Part shown: positions 33,620 to 41,179 of the stretch, piece after piece
Position numbering within the stretch: position 1 is the first letter of the stretch
Layout: each line of letters opens with the position of its first letter
From: Peterkaempfera sp044755465
Lineage (GTDB): Bacteria > Actinomycetota > Actinomycetes > Streptomycetales > Streptomycetaceae
Direction of reading: 5' to 3'
NCBI RefSeq assembly: GCF_044755465.1
Contig: NZ_JBIVRB010000003.1
Location: 186,001 to 250,000, forward strand
Length of the DNA: 64,000 nt
Program-made: the position numbers and the translations under genes
The notes under the pieces: generated by a model
The model's database searches: none
Told to the model about the DNA's origin: nothing
Seen by the model: the letters and a program-made list of their open reading frames with translations, nothing else

Positions 33620-33966
33620 GGCTGAGTGCCCCTTCCAGGGGTGCTGGGTGATCAAAGCCGGCGGCTTCACGGCTTATTTCAGGGCGTGATTTAACTCGTG
33701 CGCAAAGTGCGGCGTCAAGGCCCCGTGACGCGCCGACGAGCCTACGTAACGGACCCATACCGCTGCGGCCCCCCGCGCTTCCCCCGCCAACCTCCGCTCC
33801 CACCTGCGCAGATACCTCCCCGGCCGACCACGCCGCAGGCCACCGGGAGCCGCGCCGAGTCGCAATCGTTGTACAGCGGAGACCCCAACCCCCCACCGGG
33901 CGGCCCGGATCGGCGCCCACCCGACCCGCCCCCGCCCCCGCCCGCCCCGAGCGTTAGATTGACCCG
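33620..33966. promoter_or_regulatory. Divergent promoter region (importer / oxidoreductase)
   Basis: On the minus strand, TTGACG (33713-33718) and TTAAAT (33689-33694) with an 18-bp spacer form a near-consensus promoter for the importer operon. On the plus strand, TTAGAT (33954-33959) sits 7 nt before the GTG of the oxidoreductase, suggesting a leaderless message. No CebR-type palindrome is seen. The middle (33730-33940) shows nothing else. Confidence 0.65.
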
Positions 33967-35178
33967 GTGGCAGAGCCGAGGAGTACCGACCGGATCGTGA
34001 TCGTCGGCGCCGGCGTGGCCGGCGCCCGGACCGCCGCCGCGCTGCGCGAACACGGCTGGACGGGCCGGCTGACCCTGCTCGGCGACGAGCCGCACCCGCC
34101 GTACGACCGCCCACCGCTCTCCAAGGACGTCCTGCTCGGCAAGGCCGACGCCACCACCTTCGACCTCGACTGGGCCGCCCTGGACGTCGAACTGCTCACC
34201 GGCCACCGGGCACTGCGGCTCGACGGCGCGGCCGGCGCCGTCCTCACCGACCTCGGCGCCGTCCCCTACGACCGGCTGGTCGCCGCCACCGGCGCCTCCG
34301 CAGTGCCGCTCCCCGGCGCGCTGGGCGTCCCCGGCGTCCACCTGCTGCGCACCGTCGACGACGCGCTGACCCTGCGCGCCGCGCTGCGCCCCGGCGCCCG
34401 GGTGGTGATCGTCGGCGCCGGCTGGATCGGCGCCGAGACCGCCACCGCCGCCCGCGCGCTCGGCTGCGACGCCACCGTGGTCGAGGCCGCCGCCGAACCG
34501 CTGGCCGGGGCGCTGCCCGCCGAACTCGGCCGGATCGTCCGCGACTGGTACGCCGCCGCCGGGATCGCCCTGCGCACCGGCGCACCGGTCGCCGGGGTCG
34601 AACCCGGCGCCGTACACCTCGCCGACGGCAGCACCCTGGCCGCCGACGCGGTGGTGGTCGGCGTCGGCGCCCGGCCCGCCACCGGCTGGCTCGGCGACTC
34701 CGGCGTCACCCTGGACGACGGCGGCGCGGTACTCACCGACGCCCGGCTGCGCACCACGCTGCCCGGCGTCTGGGCGATCGGAGACTGCGCCTCCTTCCCC
34801 TCCGCGCGGTTCGGCACCCGGCTGACCGTCCAGCACTGGGACAACGCGCTGCACGGCGCCGGTACGGTCGCCGCCGACCTGCTCGGCTCGGACGCGCCGC
34901 CGTACGACCCGGTGCCGTACTTCTGGTCGGAGCAGTTCGGCCGGATGGTGCAGTACGCCGGACACCACCCCACCGCCGACCGGCTGGTGTGGCGCGGCTC
35001 GCCGCAGGAGGCGGGCTGGACGGCGCTCTGGCTGCGCGGCGAGGCCCTGGTGGCGCTGCTGGCCGTCGACCGGCCGCGCGACCTCGCCCAGGGCCGCCGG
35101 CTGATCGAGCGCGGCACCCCGCTGGACCCGGCCGCCGCCGTCGACCCGGCCGTCCCGCTGAAGTCCGCCGCCCGCTGA
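33967..35178 (+). CDS. FAD-dependent NAD(P)H oxidoreductase (ferredoxin-reductase type)
   Basis: A 403-residue pyridine-nucleotide-disulfide-fold oxidoreductase. It has the N-terminal FAD loop IVIVGAGVAGARTA, PYDRPPLSKDVL, the second dinucleotide loop VVIVGAGWIGAETA for NAD(P)H, and GVWAIGDCA in the FAD ribityl region. It resembles rubredoxin or ferredoxin reductases of oxygenase systems, including the C-terminal reductase dimerisation domain with YFWSEQFG. No ferredoxin or P450 is adjacent. The GTG start is 7 nt after a -10 element. In S. coelicolor a similar gene lies near thiE. Confidence 0.87.
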   Translation: MAEPRSTDRIVIVGAGVAGARTAAALREHGWTGRLTLLGDEPHPPYDRPPLSKDVLLGKADATTFDLDWAALDVELLTGHRALRLDGAAGAVLTDLGAVPYDRLVAATGASAVPLPGALGVPGVHLLRTVDDALTLRAALRPGARVVIVGAGWIGAETATAARALGCDATVVEAAAEPLAGALPAELGRIVRDWYAAAGIALRTGAPVAGVEPGAVHLADGSTLAADAVVVGVGARPATGWLGDSGVTLDDGGAVLTDARLRTTLPGVWAIGDCASFPSARFGTRLTVQHWDNALHGAGTVAADLLGSDAPPYDPVPYFWSEQFGRMVQYAGHHPTADRLVWRGSPQEAGWTALWLRGEALVALLAVDRPRDLAQGRRLIERGTPLDPAAAVDPAVPLKSAAR

Positions 35179-35269
35179 GGCCGCCGCCGTACCGCCGGGC
35201 GCGGCACGGATGGACCGCCAACCGGCCCCGGAGTTACCCATCGGGCCCGCCGGATGGCAGTCTGGACCG

Positions 35270-35635
35270 GTGAGCGAGATCGATCCCAAGATTGAAGCCC
35301 TTGTCCCGGCGTGGCTCTACCTGCCCGACATCTCCGAGCGGTGGGGGGTGGAGGTCACCCGGGTCCGCCAGATGGTCAAGGACCGCGACCTGATCGCGGT
35401 GCGCCGCGGCGAGAACAACGCCCTTCAGGTCCCCGCCGACTTCATCGGCGACGAGAAGCCCGTCAAGGGGCTGCTCGGCACCCTGACCGTGCTCAGGGAC
35501 GCCGGATTCAGCGACGCCGAGGCCCTGGAGTGGCTCTTCACCGAGGACCCCAGCCTCCCCGGCACGCCCGTCCAGGCGCTGCGGGAGAACCGGGGCACCG
35601 AGGTCAAGCGCCGCGCCCAGGCGATGGCGGTCTGA
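35270..35635 (+). CDS. Rv2175c-type DNA-binding protein
   Basis: A 121-residue small helix-turn-helix protein of the Rv2175c family (winged-helix N-terminal half, C-terminal helical domain). WLYLPDISERWGVEVTRVRQ is the HTH, and DFIGDEKPVKGLLGTLTVL and GFSDAEALEWLFTED form the conserved C-terminal part. In M. tuberculosis the homologue is a substrate of the Ser/Thr kinase PknL. Here a PASTA kinase lies 9 kb away. The GTG at 35270 is the first start codon in frame. thiE starts 4 nt downstream, so the two are co-translated. Confidence 0.85.
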   Translation: MSEIDPKIEALVPAWLYLPDISERWGVEVTRVRQMVKDRDLIAVRRGENNALQVPADFIGDEKPVKGLLGTLTVLRDAGFSDAEALEWLFTEDPSLPGTPVQALRENRGTEVKRRAQAMAV

Positions 35636-35639
35636 CCCG

Positions 35640-36305
35640 GTGACCGAACCGAACACCCACGCGGCGTCGGCCCGGCCCCAGCTGGCCGACGCCCGCCTCT
35701 ACCTCTGCACCGACGCCCGCCGCGAGCAGGGCGACCTGCCCGAGTTCCTGGACGCCGTACTGGCGGGCGGGGTGGACATCGTCCAGCTGCGGGACAAGGG
35801 GCTGGAGGCCCGGGACGAACTGGCGGCGCTGGAGGTCTTCGCGGACGCCTGCCGCCGCCACGGGCGGCTGCTCGCGGTCAACGACCGCGCCGACGTCGCC
35901 CACGCCGCCCGCCCCGACGTGCTCCACCTCGGCCAGGGCGACCTGCCGGTGCCGCTGGCTCGGGCCATCCTGGGCGACGAGGTGCTGATCGGCCGGTCCA
36001 CCCACGCCGAGGCGGAGGTGGACGCGGCCGCCGCCGAGCCGGGCGTGGACTACTTCTGCACCGGCCCGGTCTGGCCGACCCCCACCAAGCCCGGCCGCCA
36101 CGCACCCGGACTCGGCCTGGTGGAGTACGCGGCCAAGCTGGAGACCGACCGGCCCTGGTTCGCGATCGGCGGCATCGACGCGGGCAACCTGGACCAGGTG
36201 CTGGCGGCGGGCGCCCGCCGGGTCGTGGTGGTCCGCGCGATCACCGCCGCCCCCGACCCGGGCGCCGCCGCCGCCGCCCTGGCCCACCGCCTCCGTACCG
36301 CCTGA
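35640..36305 (+). CDS. thiE: Thiamine-phosphate synthase
   Basis: A 221-residue TIM-barrel enzyme joining hydroxymethylpyrimidine diphosphate and thiazole phosphate to give thiamine monophosphate. It has GGVDIVQLRDKGLEARDEL, LAVNDRADVA, LHLGQGDLPV, IGRSTHAEAEV, DYFCTGPVWPTPTKPG and FAIGGIDAGNLDQVLAAGA. It begins with GTG 4 nt after the Rv2175c-like gene. No TPP riboswitch precedes it, unlike thiOSG, so its expression is presumably set by the upstream promoter. A clear terminator follows. Confidence 0.94.
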   Translation: MTEPNTHAASARPQLADARLYLCTDARREQGDLPEFLDAVLAGGVDIVQLRDKGLEARDELAALEVFADACRRHGRLLAVNDRADVAHAARPDVLHLGQGDLPVPLARAILGDEVLIGRSTHAEAEVDAAAAEPGVDYFCTGPVWPTPTKPGRHAPGLGLVEYAAKLETDRPWFAIGGIDAGNLDQVLAAGARRVVVVRAITAAPDPGAAAAALAHRLRTA

Positions 36306-36313
36306 CCCCCTCC

Positions 36314-36342
36314 CGAGCCGGGCCCCCGAAGGGCCCGGCTCG
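36314..36342 (+). terminator. Terminator of thiE
   Basis: A perfect 12-bp stem (cgagccgggccc / gggcccggctcg) with a 5-nt loop, 8 nt after the thiE stop codon. Confidence 0.82.
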
Positions 36343-36362
36343 CGGTGCCCCGGGGTACTGCC

Positions 36363-36417
36363 CCGGCCCGGCAGGGGCGCGGGGAACTGCGCGCCCAGCC
36401 ACCGCCGACGGTCAGTT
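36363..36417 (+). repeat. Dispersed intergenic repeat, copy 3
   Basis: A 55-bp element with the core gcaggggcgcggggaactgc followed by gcgcccagccac and ending in cgacggtcagtt. It is 53 of 55 identical to copy 4, which begins 101 bp downstream, and it matches copies 1 and 2 in reverse complement. Confidence 0.88.
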
Positions 36418-36463
36418 GTTGCCCGTACAGATCCCCCGCCTACCCGCCGTCGACGGGACCGGC

Positions 36464-36518
36464 CCGGCCCGGCAGGGGCGCGGGGAACTGCGCGCCCAGC
36501 CACTCCCGACGGTCAGTT
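36464..36518 (+). repeat. Dispersed intergenic repeat, copy 4
   Basis: Differs from copy 3 at two positions only. It ends about 20 bp before the point where the truncated DUF4180 gene resumes recognisable coding sequence. Confidence 0.88.
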
Positions 36519-36539
36519 ACCGGCCGCCCGGCCGCCCGG

Positions 36540-36770
36540 CTCACGGAAGACCTCTCCCGGCTGAGCACCCGGGTCGCGGGCGACATCGTCCAGAAGTTCG
36601 CCGACTACCGGCTCCGGCTCGCCATCGTCGGGGACGTCTCCCGGCACACCGAGGCCGGCGGCGCGCTGCGGGACTTCGTCCGCGAGAGCAACCGGGGCGC
36701 CCAGCTCTGGTTCCTCCCCGACACCGAAGCCCTCCGCGCCCGGCACGCCCCGCCGCCCGGCCGTCAGTAG
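36540..36770 (+). pseudogene. 5'-truncated DUF4180 family gene
   Basis: Seventy-six codons that read as the C-terminal two thirds of a DUF4180 protein: RLSTRVAGDIVQKFADYRLR, LAIVGDVSRH, ALRDFVRESNRGAQLWF. Intact family members have about 40-50 more residues at the N-terminus, starting with Met and a short beta strand. Upstream in the same frame there is only repeat-derived sequence and no suitable start codon. The last 7 nt overlap the end of the convergent polyprenyl synthase gene. The original function of DUF4180 is unknown. Confidence 0.7.
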
Positions 36771-37891
36771 CGGCGAGCGGTCGCCGCCGACGCCAGCTCC
36801 CGAAGGGCGTGCCGCGCCCGCTCGTCGCGGAGCGGCGCCGCGTCCAGCGCGGCCACCGCCTCGGCCAGCAGCGCGTCGATCCGCCGCTCGATCCGCTCGG
36901 CCGCCCCGCTGCGCGCGATCACCTCGCGCAGCCGGTCCACCTCCGCCGGGGCCAGGTCCGGCGCGCCCAGCCGCTCGTCCAGCAGCCGGGCGTCGGCGGC
37001 CGGGCAGGACTCCATCGCCAGCGCCACCAGCAGCGTCCGCTTGCCCTCCCGCAGGTCGTCCCCGGCCGGCTTGCCGGTCACCGCCGGGTCACCGAAGACC
37101 CCGAGCTGGTCGTCGCGCAGCTGGAACGCCTCCCCCAGCGGCAGACCGAACGCCGAGTACGCCTCCAGCAGCGCGGGCCCGCCCCCCGCCAGCAGCGCCC
37201 CCACCTGGAGCGGCCGCTCCACGGTGTACTTCGCCGACTTGTAGCGGACCACCGCCAGCGCCCGCCGCGCCGCCCCGTCGCCCATCGAGTCGCCCGCGAC
37301 CGGCTCCAGCACGTCCAGGTACTGCCCCGCCATGACCTCGGTGCGCATCACGTCGAAGACCGGCTTGGCCCCCAGCACCGCCCCCGCGTCCAGACCGCAG
37401 CGCAGGAACAGCTCGTCGCACCAGCAGAGCAGCATGTCGCCCAGCAGCACCGCCGCCGCCGTACCGTACTGCGCCCGGTCGCCGCGCCAGCCGCCGTCGC
37501 GGTGCAGCGCCTCGAAGCGGCGGTGGATCGACGGCAGCCCGCGCCGGGTGTCGCTGCGGTCCATCAGGTCGTCGTGGATCAGCGCGCTGGCCTGGAGCAG
37601 CTCCAGCGCGGCGGCGGCCGTCACGATCCCCGCCGACTCCGCCGAACCGCCCGCGCCGCGCCAGCCCCAGTAGCAGAACGCCGGGCGCAGCCGCTTGCCC
37701 CCGTCGAGCAGGAAGTCGCGCAGCGCCCCGGAGGCGTCGAGCAGCTGCGGCGAGATCTCCGCCAGCAGCACCTCCTGCCGGTCCAGGAACTCCGCCAGCG
37801 CCCGGTTGACGCGTATCCGCAGCCGCTCCCGGTCCACCGGGTTGCCGGCGGACTCGCTGAGCGGTGCGGCGGTGTCGGCAGGCAGGGTCAC
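36764..37891 (-). CDS. Polyprenyl (isoprenyl) diphosphate synthase
   Basis: A 375-residue trans-prenyltransferase that chains isopentenyl diphosphate units. The first Asp-rich motif is LIHDDLMDRS, preceded by GGKRLRPAFCYW. The second is QLRDDQLGVFGD, and KSAKYTVERPLQVG is the lysine/threonine contact between them. Two bulky residues (Leu-Ile) precede the first DDxxD motif. The exact chain length (C15, C20 or longer) cannot be fixed by eye. The start is GTG at 37891. It is divergent from metF with about 140 bp between them, as in S. coelicolor around SCO2101-SCO2103. Confidence 0.88.
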   Translation of the reverse strand: MTLPADTAAPLSESAGNPVDRERLRIRVNRALAEFLDRQEVLLAEISPQLLDASGALRDFLLDGGKRLRPAFCYWGWRGAGGSAESAGIVTAAAALELLQASALIHDDLMDRSDTRRGLPSIHRRFEALHRDGGWRGDRAQYGTAAAVLLGDMLLCWCDELFLRCGLDAGAVLGAKPVFDVMRTEVMAGQYLDVLEPVAGDSMGDGAARRALAVVRYKSAKYTVERPLQVGALLAGGGPALLEAYSAFGLPLGEAFQLRDDQLGVFGDPAVTGKPAGDDLREGKRTLLVALAMESCPAADARLLDERLGAPDLAPAEVDRLREVIARSGAAERIERRIDALLAEAVAALDAAPLRDERARHALRELASAATARRY

Positions 37892-38022
37892 GGTGCGGCT
37901 CCGGGGCAGGTACGGGGACGACAGCCAGCGTAACCGGGGCCGGCCGGCGTTCCCGCAGGCGGCCGGTCCCTTCGGCGTCTCAGCGGGTGGACGGAGAGTG
38001 CCCCGGGGGTCCGGATCGCGGA

Positions 38023-38028
38023 TAACCT
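38023..38028 (+). promoter_or_regulatory. -10 element of leaderless metF promoter
   Basis: TAACCT ends 6 nt before the metF ATG, so transcription probably starts at or next to the start codon. There is no ribosome-binding site in this gap. Confidence 0.55.
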
Positions 38029-38034
38029 TGACTT

Positions 38035-38952
38035 ATGGCACTGGGCACCCCTTCCACCAGAACCGACCACGCGGCCACCGTCCGTGAGCTCCTGGCGGAG
38101 GGGCACCGCTCGTTCTCCTTCGAGTTCATGCCCCCGCGCTCCGAGGCCGCCGAGCGCCGGCTCTGGGACGCCATCCGGCGGCTGGAGCCCCTGGCGCCCA
38201 ACTTCGTCTGCATGACGTACGGCGCCGGCGGCCAGTCCCGGGACCGCACGGTCGACATGGTCGGCCGGATCGCCACCGAGACCACCCTCACCCCGGTCGC
38301 CCACCTCACCGCCGTCGACCACTCGGTCGCGGAGCTGCGCAACATCATCGGCCACTACGCCGACGTGGGCGTACGCAATGTGCTGGCCGTGCGCGGCGAC
38401 CCGCCCGGCGACCCGCTGGGCGAGTGGGTGCGCCACCCGCAGGGCGTCTCCTACGCCGCCGAGCTGGTCGAGCTGATCAAGGGCATCGGGGACTTCTGCG
38501 TCGGCGTCGCCGCCTTCCCGGAGAGGCACCCCAGGTCGCAGAGCTGGGAGGAGGACATCCGGCACTTCGTCGCCAAGGTGCGCGCCGGTGCCGACTACGC
38601 CATCACCCAGATGTTCTTCGACGTGGACGACTACCTGCGGCTGCGCGACCGGGTCGCGGCGGCCGGCTGCGACGTGCCGATCATTCCGGAGATCATGCCG
38701 GTCACCAACGCCAAGCAGATCGACTTCTTCGCCCGGCTCAGCAACGCGGTGCTGCCCGCCGCGCTGGCCGATCGGGTGCTGGCCGTCGCGGACGACCCGG
38801 CGGCGGTCCGCGCGATCGGCGTGGAGCACGCCACCGCAATGGCGGAGCGCCTGCTGGCCGAGGACGCGCCAGGGCTGCACTTCATCACGCTCAACCACTC
38901 CACCGCGACGCTGGAGATCTACCAGAACCTCGGCCTGCACGAGCGCGGCTGA
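38035..38952 (+). CDS. metF: 5,10-methylenetetrahydrofolate reductase
   Basis: A 305-residue FAD-dependent TIM-barrel enzyme reducing methylene-THF to methyl-THF for methionine synthesis. It has SFSFEFMPPRSEAAERRLW (catalytic Glu), CMTYGAGGQSRDRT, VAHLTAVDHS, NVLAVRGDPPGD, GVAAFPERHP, ADYAITQMFFD and IPEIMPVTNAKQI. All family motifs are complete. It appears leaderless, with a -10 ending 6 nt before ATG. Confidence 0.95.
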   Translation: MALGTPSTRTDHAATVRELLAEGHRSFSFEFMPPRSEAAERRLWDAIRRLEPLAPNFVCMTYGAGGQSRDRTVDMVGRIATETTLTPVAHLTAVDHSVAELRNIIGHYADVGVRNVLAVRGDPPGDPLGEWVRHPQGVSYAAELVELIKGIGDFCVGVAAFPERHPRSQSWEEDIRHFVAKVRAGADYAITQMFFDVDDYLRLRDRVAAAGCDVPIIPEIMPVTNAKQIDFFARLSNAVLPAALADRVLAVADDPAAVRAIGVEHATAMAERLLAEDAPGLHFITLNHSTATLEIYQNLGLHERG

Positions 38953-39086
38953 CCCCCCGTCCGCTGCCGCCCGGAGGTCACGGGGCGGCTCCGGGGTCCC
39001 GGCGGCGCGGTACGCTCGCTCGACACACGTACGGCGCGGGTGGGCCGGACGGCGGCGCCGGGGCTGCCCGGTGAGTGGAGGTCTCG

Positions 39087-39923
39087 GTGGGCGTCGGGTA
39101 CATGCTGCTGTACGCCGCGTTCGTGGTCGTGGCGCTGTGGCTGGTCGCTGAGCTGCTGCTCCAGCACAAGGCGCCGCTGCTGTGGCGGTCGGTCGCGCTG
39201 GCGGGCTTCCTCGGCGTGGTCGCCGGGATGCGGTTCGGCTCGGTCGCGGTGATCGGGCTGGGCGCGGCGGCCTTCGCCGTGGGGCAGACCTTCGTCACCC
39301 TCTCGGTCAAGCGCGGCTACCGGGCCGGCTGGTCGCTGCGCCGCTCCGACGGCAGTCTGCCGGGCCCGCTGGCCCGGATTCCCTTCCTGGCCGGTGCGGT
39401 GGGCGCGGGCGCGGTGCCGCCGTCGGCGCCGGCCGTGCAGCCGGTCGGTGAGGTGGGGCCGGTGGAGGCGGTCGAGATGACCATGGAGCAGCCGGCGGTG
39501 GAGCAGCCGGTCGACTACGGGGTGGCGGCGGAGCCGCAGCAGCAGGTGTACGAGATGCAGCCGTTGCAGGACGACGGCGCGGAGGGCTACGGCGTGTACG
39601 CGGGGGCGGCCTCGTACGGGGCGTACCCGCAGCAGGACCCGTATGCGGCGGCGGCCTACCAGGGCGGCTACGACCAGGCGCAGTACGGGGCGTACCCGCA
39701 GCAGCAGGGCTACTACGACGCCTCCTACGGCAGCTACCCCCCGCAGCAGGACCCGTACGCGGCGGCGGCCTACCAGGGCGGCTACGACCAGGCCCAGTAC
39801 CCGGCCTCGCCCTACGACCCGCAGCCCGACTGGGCCCCCCAGCAGCAGCCCTGGCCCGACTACAGCACCCCCCACCCCTACGCCGACCCCCCGCCGCCCC
39901 CGTACCCCACCAACACCCCGTAA
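39087..39923 (+). CDS. Membrane protein with Tyr/Gln/Pro-rich repeat tail
   Basis: A 278-residue protein. The first 90 residues hold three hydrophobic segments (beginning YMLLYAAFVVVALWLVAELL) conserved in streptomycete homologues of unknown function. From residue about 115 on, the sequence is cytoplasmic and low-complexity, rich in Tyr, Gln, Pro, Ala and Gly. An 18-residue unit QDPYAAAAYQGGYDQAQY occurs twice, with AYPQQ/SYPPQQ spacers. I chose the GTG at 39087, preceded by ggagg 5 nt away, over the GTG at 39075, which overlaps that site. The tail looks intrinsically disordered. No function is assigned. Confidence 0.7.
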   Translation: MGVGYMLLYAAFVVVALWLVAELLLQHKAPLLWRSVALAGFLGVVAGMRFGSVAVIGLGAAAFAVGQTFVTLSVKRGYRAGWSLRRSDGSLPGPLARIPFLAGAVGAGAVPPSAPAVQPVGEVGPVEAVEMTMEQPAVEQPVDYGVAAEPQQQVYEMQPLQDDGAEGYGVYAGAASYGAYPQQDPYAAAAYQGGYDQAQYGAYPQQQGYYDASYGSYPPQQDPYAAAAYQGGYDQAQYPASPYDPQPDWAPQQQPWPDYSTPHPYADPPPPPYPTNTP

Positions 39924-39992
39924 CCCTCCCCGACTCCGCGGTGCAGCGGGCCCGTGTGACGGGAGGGGGGCGTGGCAAGCGTGTTCGGGCAG

Positions 39993-40025
39993 CACGGGCC
40001 CCTGCCGACTCGGCAGGGGCCCGTG
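39993..40025. terminator. Bidirectional terminator hairpin
   Basis: A 16-bp perfect inverted repeat (cacgggcccctgccga and its complement) around one base, between convergent genes ending at 39923 and 40139. Confidence 0.82.
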
Positions 40026-40138
40026 GTGTGGTGAGCTCTTGTGGTGTGCTGAGCTGAGGAGAGCCGGGACCTGTCCTGGACGGGCAGCATCCCGGCCGAC
40101 ACCCCCTTAGCGTCTGCTACCGGCCGGACAGCCCGGCC

Positions 40139-40858
40139 TCACTTCAGGTGCCGGTCGAAGAACCGGCCGCCGTTCTCCACCTCGAACCACGGGGTGCCGA
40201 CGTGCCCGCCCATATTGGCGTGCAGCGTCTTCTCCGTGCTGCCGAAGGCGTCGAACAGGTCCAGGGCCCGCTGCCGGGGGTTCCCTTCGTCGTCCCACTG
40301 GAGCAGGAACAGCAGCGGAACGGTGATCTGCCGGGCCTCCTCGCGCTGGGCGCGGGGCACGTAACCCCCGGCGAAGAGACCGGCGGCCGCGATGCGCGGC
40401 TCGACGGCCGCCAGCCGGATGCCGACGGCGGTCCACCCGGAGTACCCGACCGGGCCGTCGATCTCGGGCAGCGAAAGGAGGGCGTCCAGGGTGGTCCGCC
40501 ACTCCGGGACCGCCTTTTCGACCAGCGGGCCGATGAAGGACTCGAAGATCTCGTCGACCGGCTCGCCGGCCCGCATCGCCCGGCGGAGGTCGGCGCGGGC
40601 CTGGTCGTCGGCGGCGGAACGGGGCCGGTCACCGCACCCGGGGGCGTCGATGGCGGCCACCGCGTAGCCGTACGCCGCGTAGCGCCGGGCCCGCGCCACC
40701 AGCCGGGGTTCCCCCTTGGGCAGGCCGTTGTTGGGGGCCATCAGGATCAGCGGCGCCGGTCCGGAGCCGGGCGTCCACAGGGTGCCGGGGGTCTCACCGA
40801 GGGTGAACTCGCGTGCGAGGACGCCGCCATCGAGGTGCTGTTCGGAAGTGAACTGCAT
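40139..40858 (-). CDS. Alpha/beta hydrolase (dienelactone-hydrolase-like) with atypical nucleophile elbow
   Basis: A 239-residue alpha/beta hydrolase. LILMAPNNGLPKGEP is the oxyanion-hole side, AAIDAPGCGDRP precedes the cap, and GPVGYSGWTAVGIRLA holds the presumed nucleophile Ser. It lies in G-Y-S-G-W, so the final Gly of the G-x-S-x-G elbow is Trp. LLFLLQWDDEGNP supplies the Asp and NMGGHVG the His. The triad is present, so it may still be active. It begins a region that departs from conserved streptomycete gene order. A 17-codon ORF with a strong ribosome site lies just upstream. Confidence 0.78.
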   Translation of the reverse strand: MQFTSEQHLDGGVLAREFTLGETPGTLWTPGSGPAPLILMAPNNGLPKGEPRLVARARRYAAYGYAVAAIDAPGCGDRPRSAADDQARADLRRAMRAGEPVDEIFESFIGPLVEKAVPEWRTTLDALLSLPEIDGPVGYSGWTAVGIRLAAVEPRIAAAGLFAGGYVPRAQREEARQITVPLLFLLQWDDEGNPRQRALDLFDAFGSTEKTLHANMGGHVGTPWFEVENGGRFFDRHLK

Positions 40859-41179
40859 GGTCGTGCCTTTCGGGAGAGCTCTTGAACGGCGCTCCCGGAC
40901 GACCTATCGCCCGACCGTGACCCCGGAGGAGAGCACCCATGTCGCTGCTGTGTTCACGGGTACCACCTCCTCGTTCTCTCGCACGGCCTCCGGGAATCTA
41001 GCAGTGGTCCCCGTGGTCCGCCAAACGGATTCCCGCGCGGCTCCGCCACCGGGCGCCCGGAGTCGGAACAGTACGCAGAGCTACTTGGAGCCTCATCGGC
41101 CTCGGCCGGCAAGATCACAATCCCCAGCTCGAGTACGAGAAGCGGCGACACCCCGCCGGGCCCGGGTGGTGGGGTCTGC
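40859..41179. other. Gap between hydrolase and XRE regulator
   Basis: Contains the small ORF at 40904-40957 and otherwise nothing I can support. Base composition drops compared with flanking conserved genes, and this gap marks the left side of the accessory island. Confidence 0.4.
40904..40957 (-). CDS. Possible leader peptide (17 codons)
   Basis: GTG start after gaggagg at 8 nt, encoding VNTAATWVLSSGVTVGR and a TAG stop, 45 nt before the hydrolase start. The ribosome site is much stronger than that of most genes here. It could be a translated leader or chance. No family is recognised. Confidence 0.3.
   Translation of the reverse strand: MNTAATWVLSSGVTVGR

Noticed and set aside
33620..33720. 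CebR box upstream of the first sugar importer
   Set aside because: No TGGGAGCGCTCCCA-like palindrome; tgcgca in the spacer is not flanked symmetrically.
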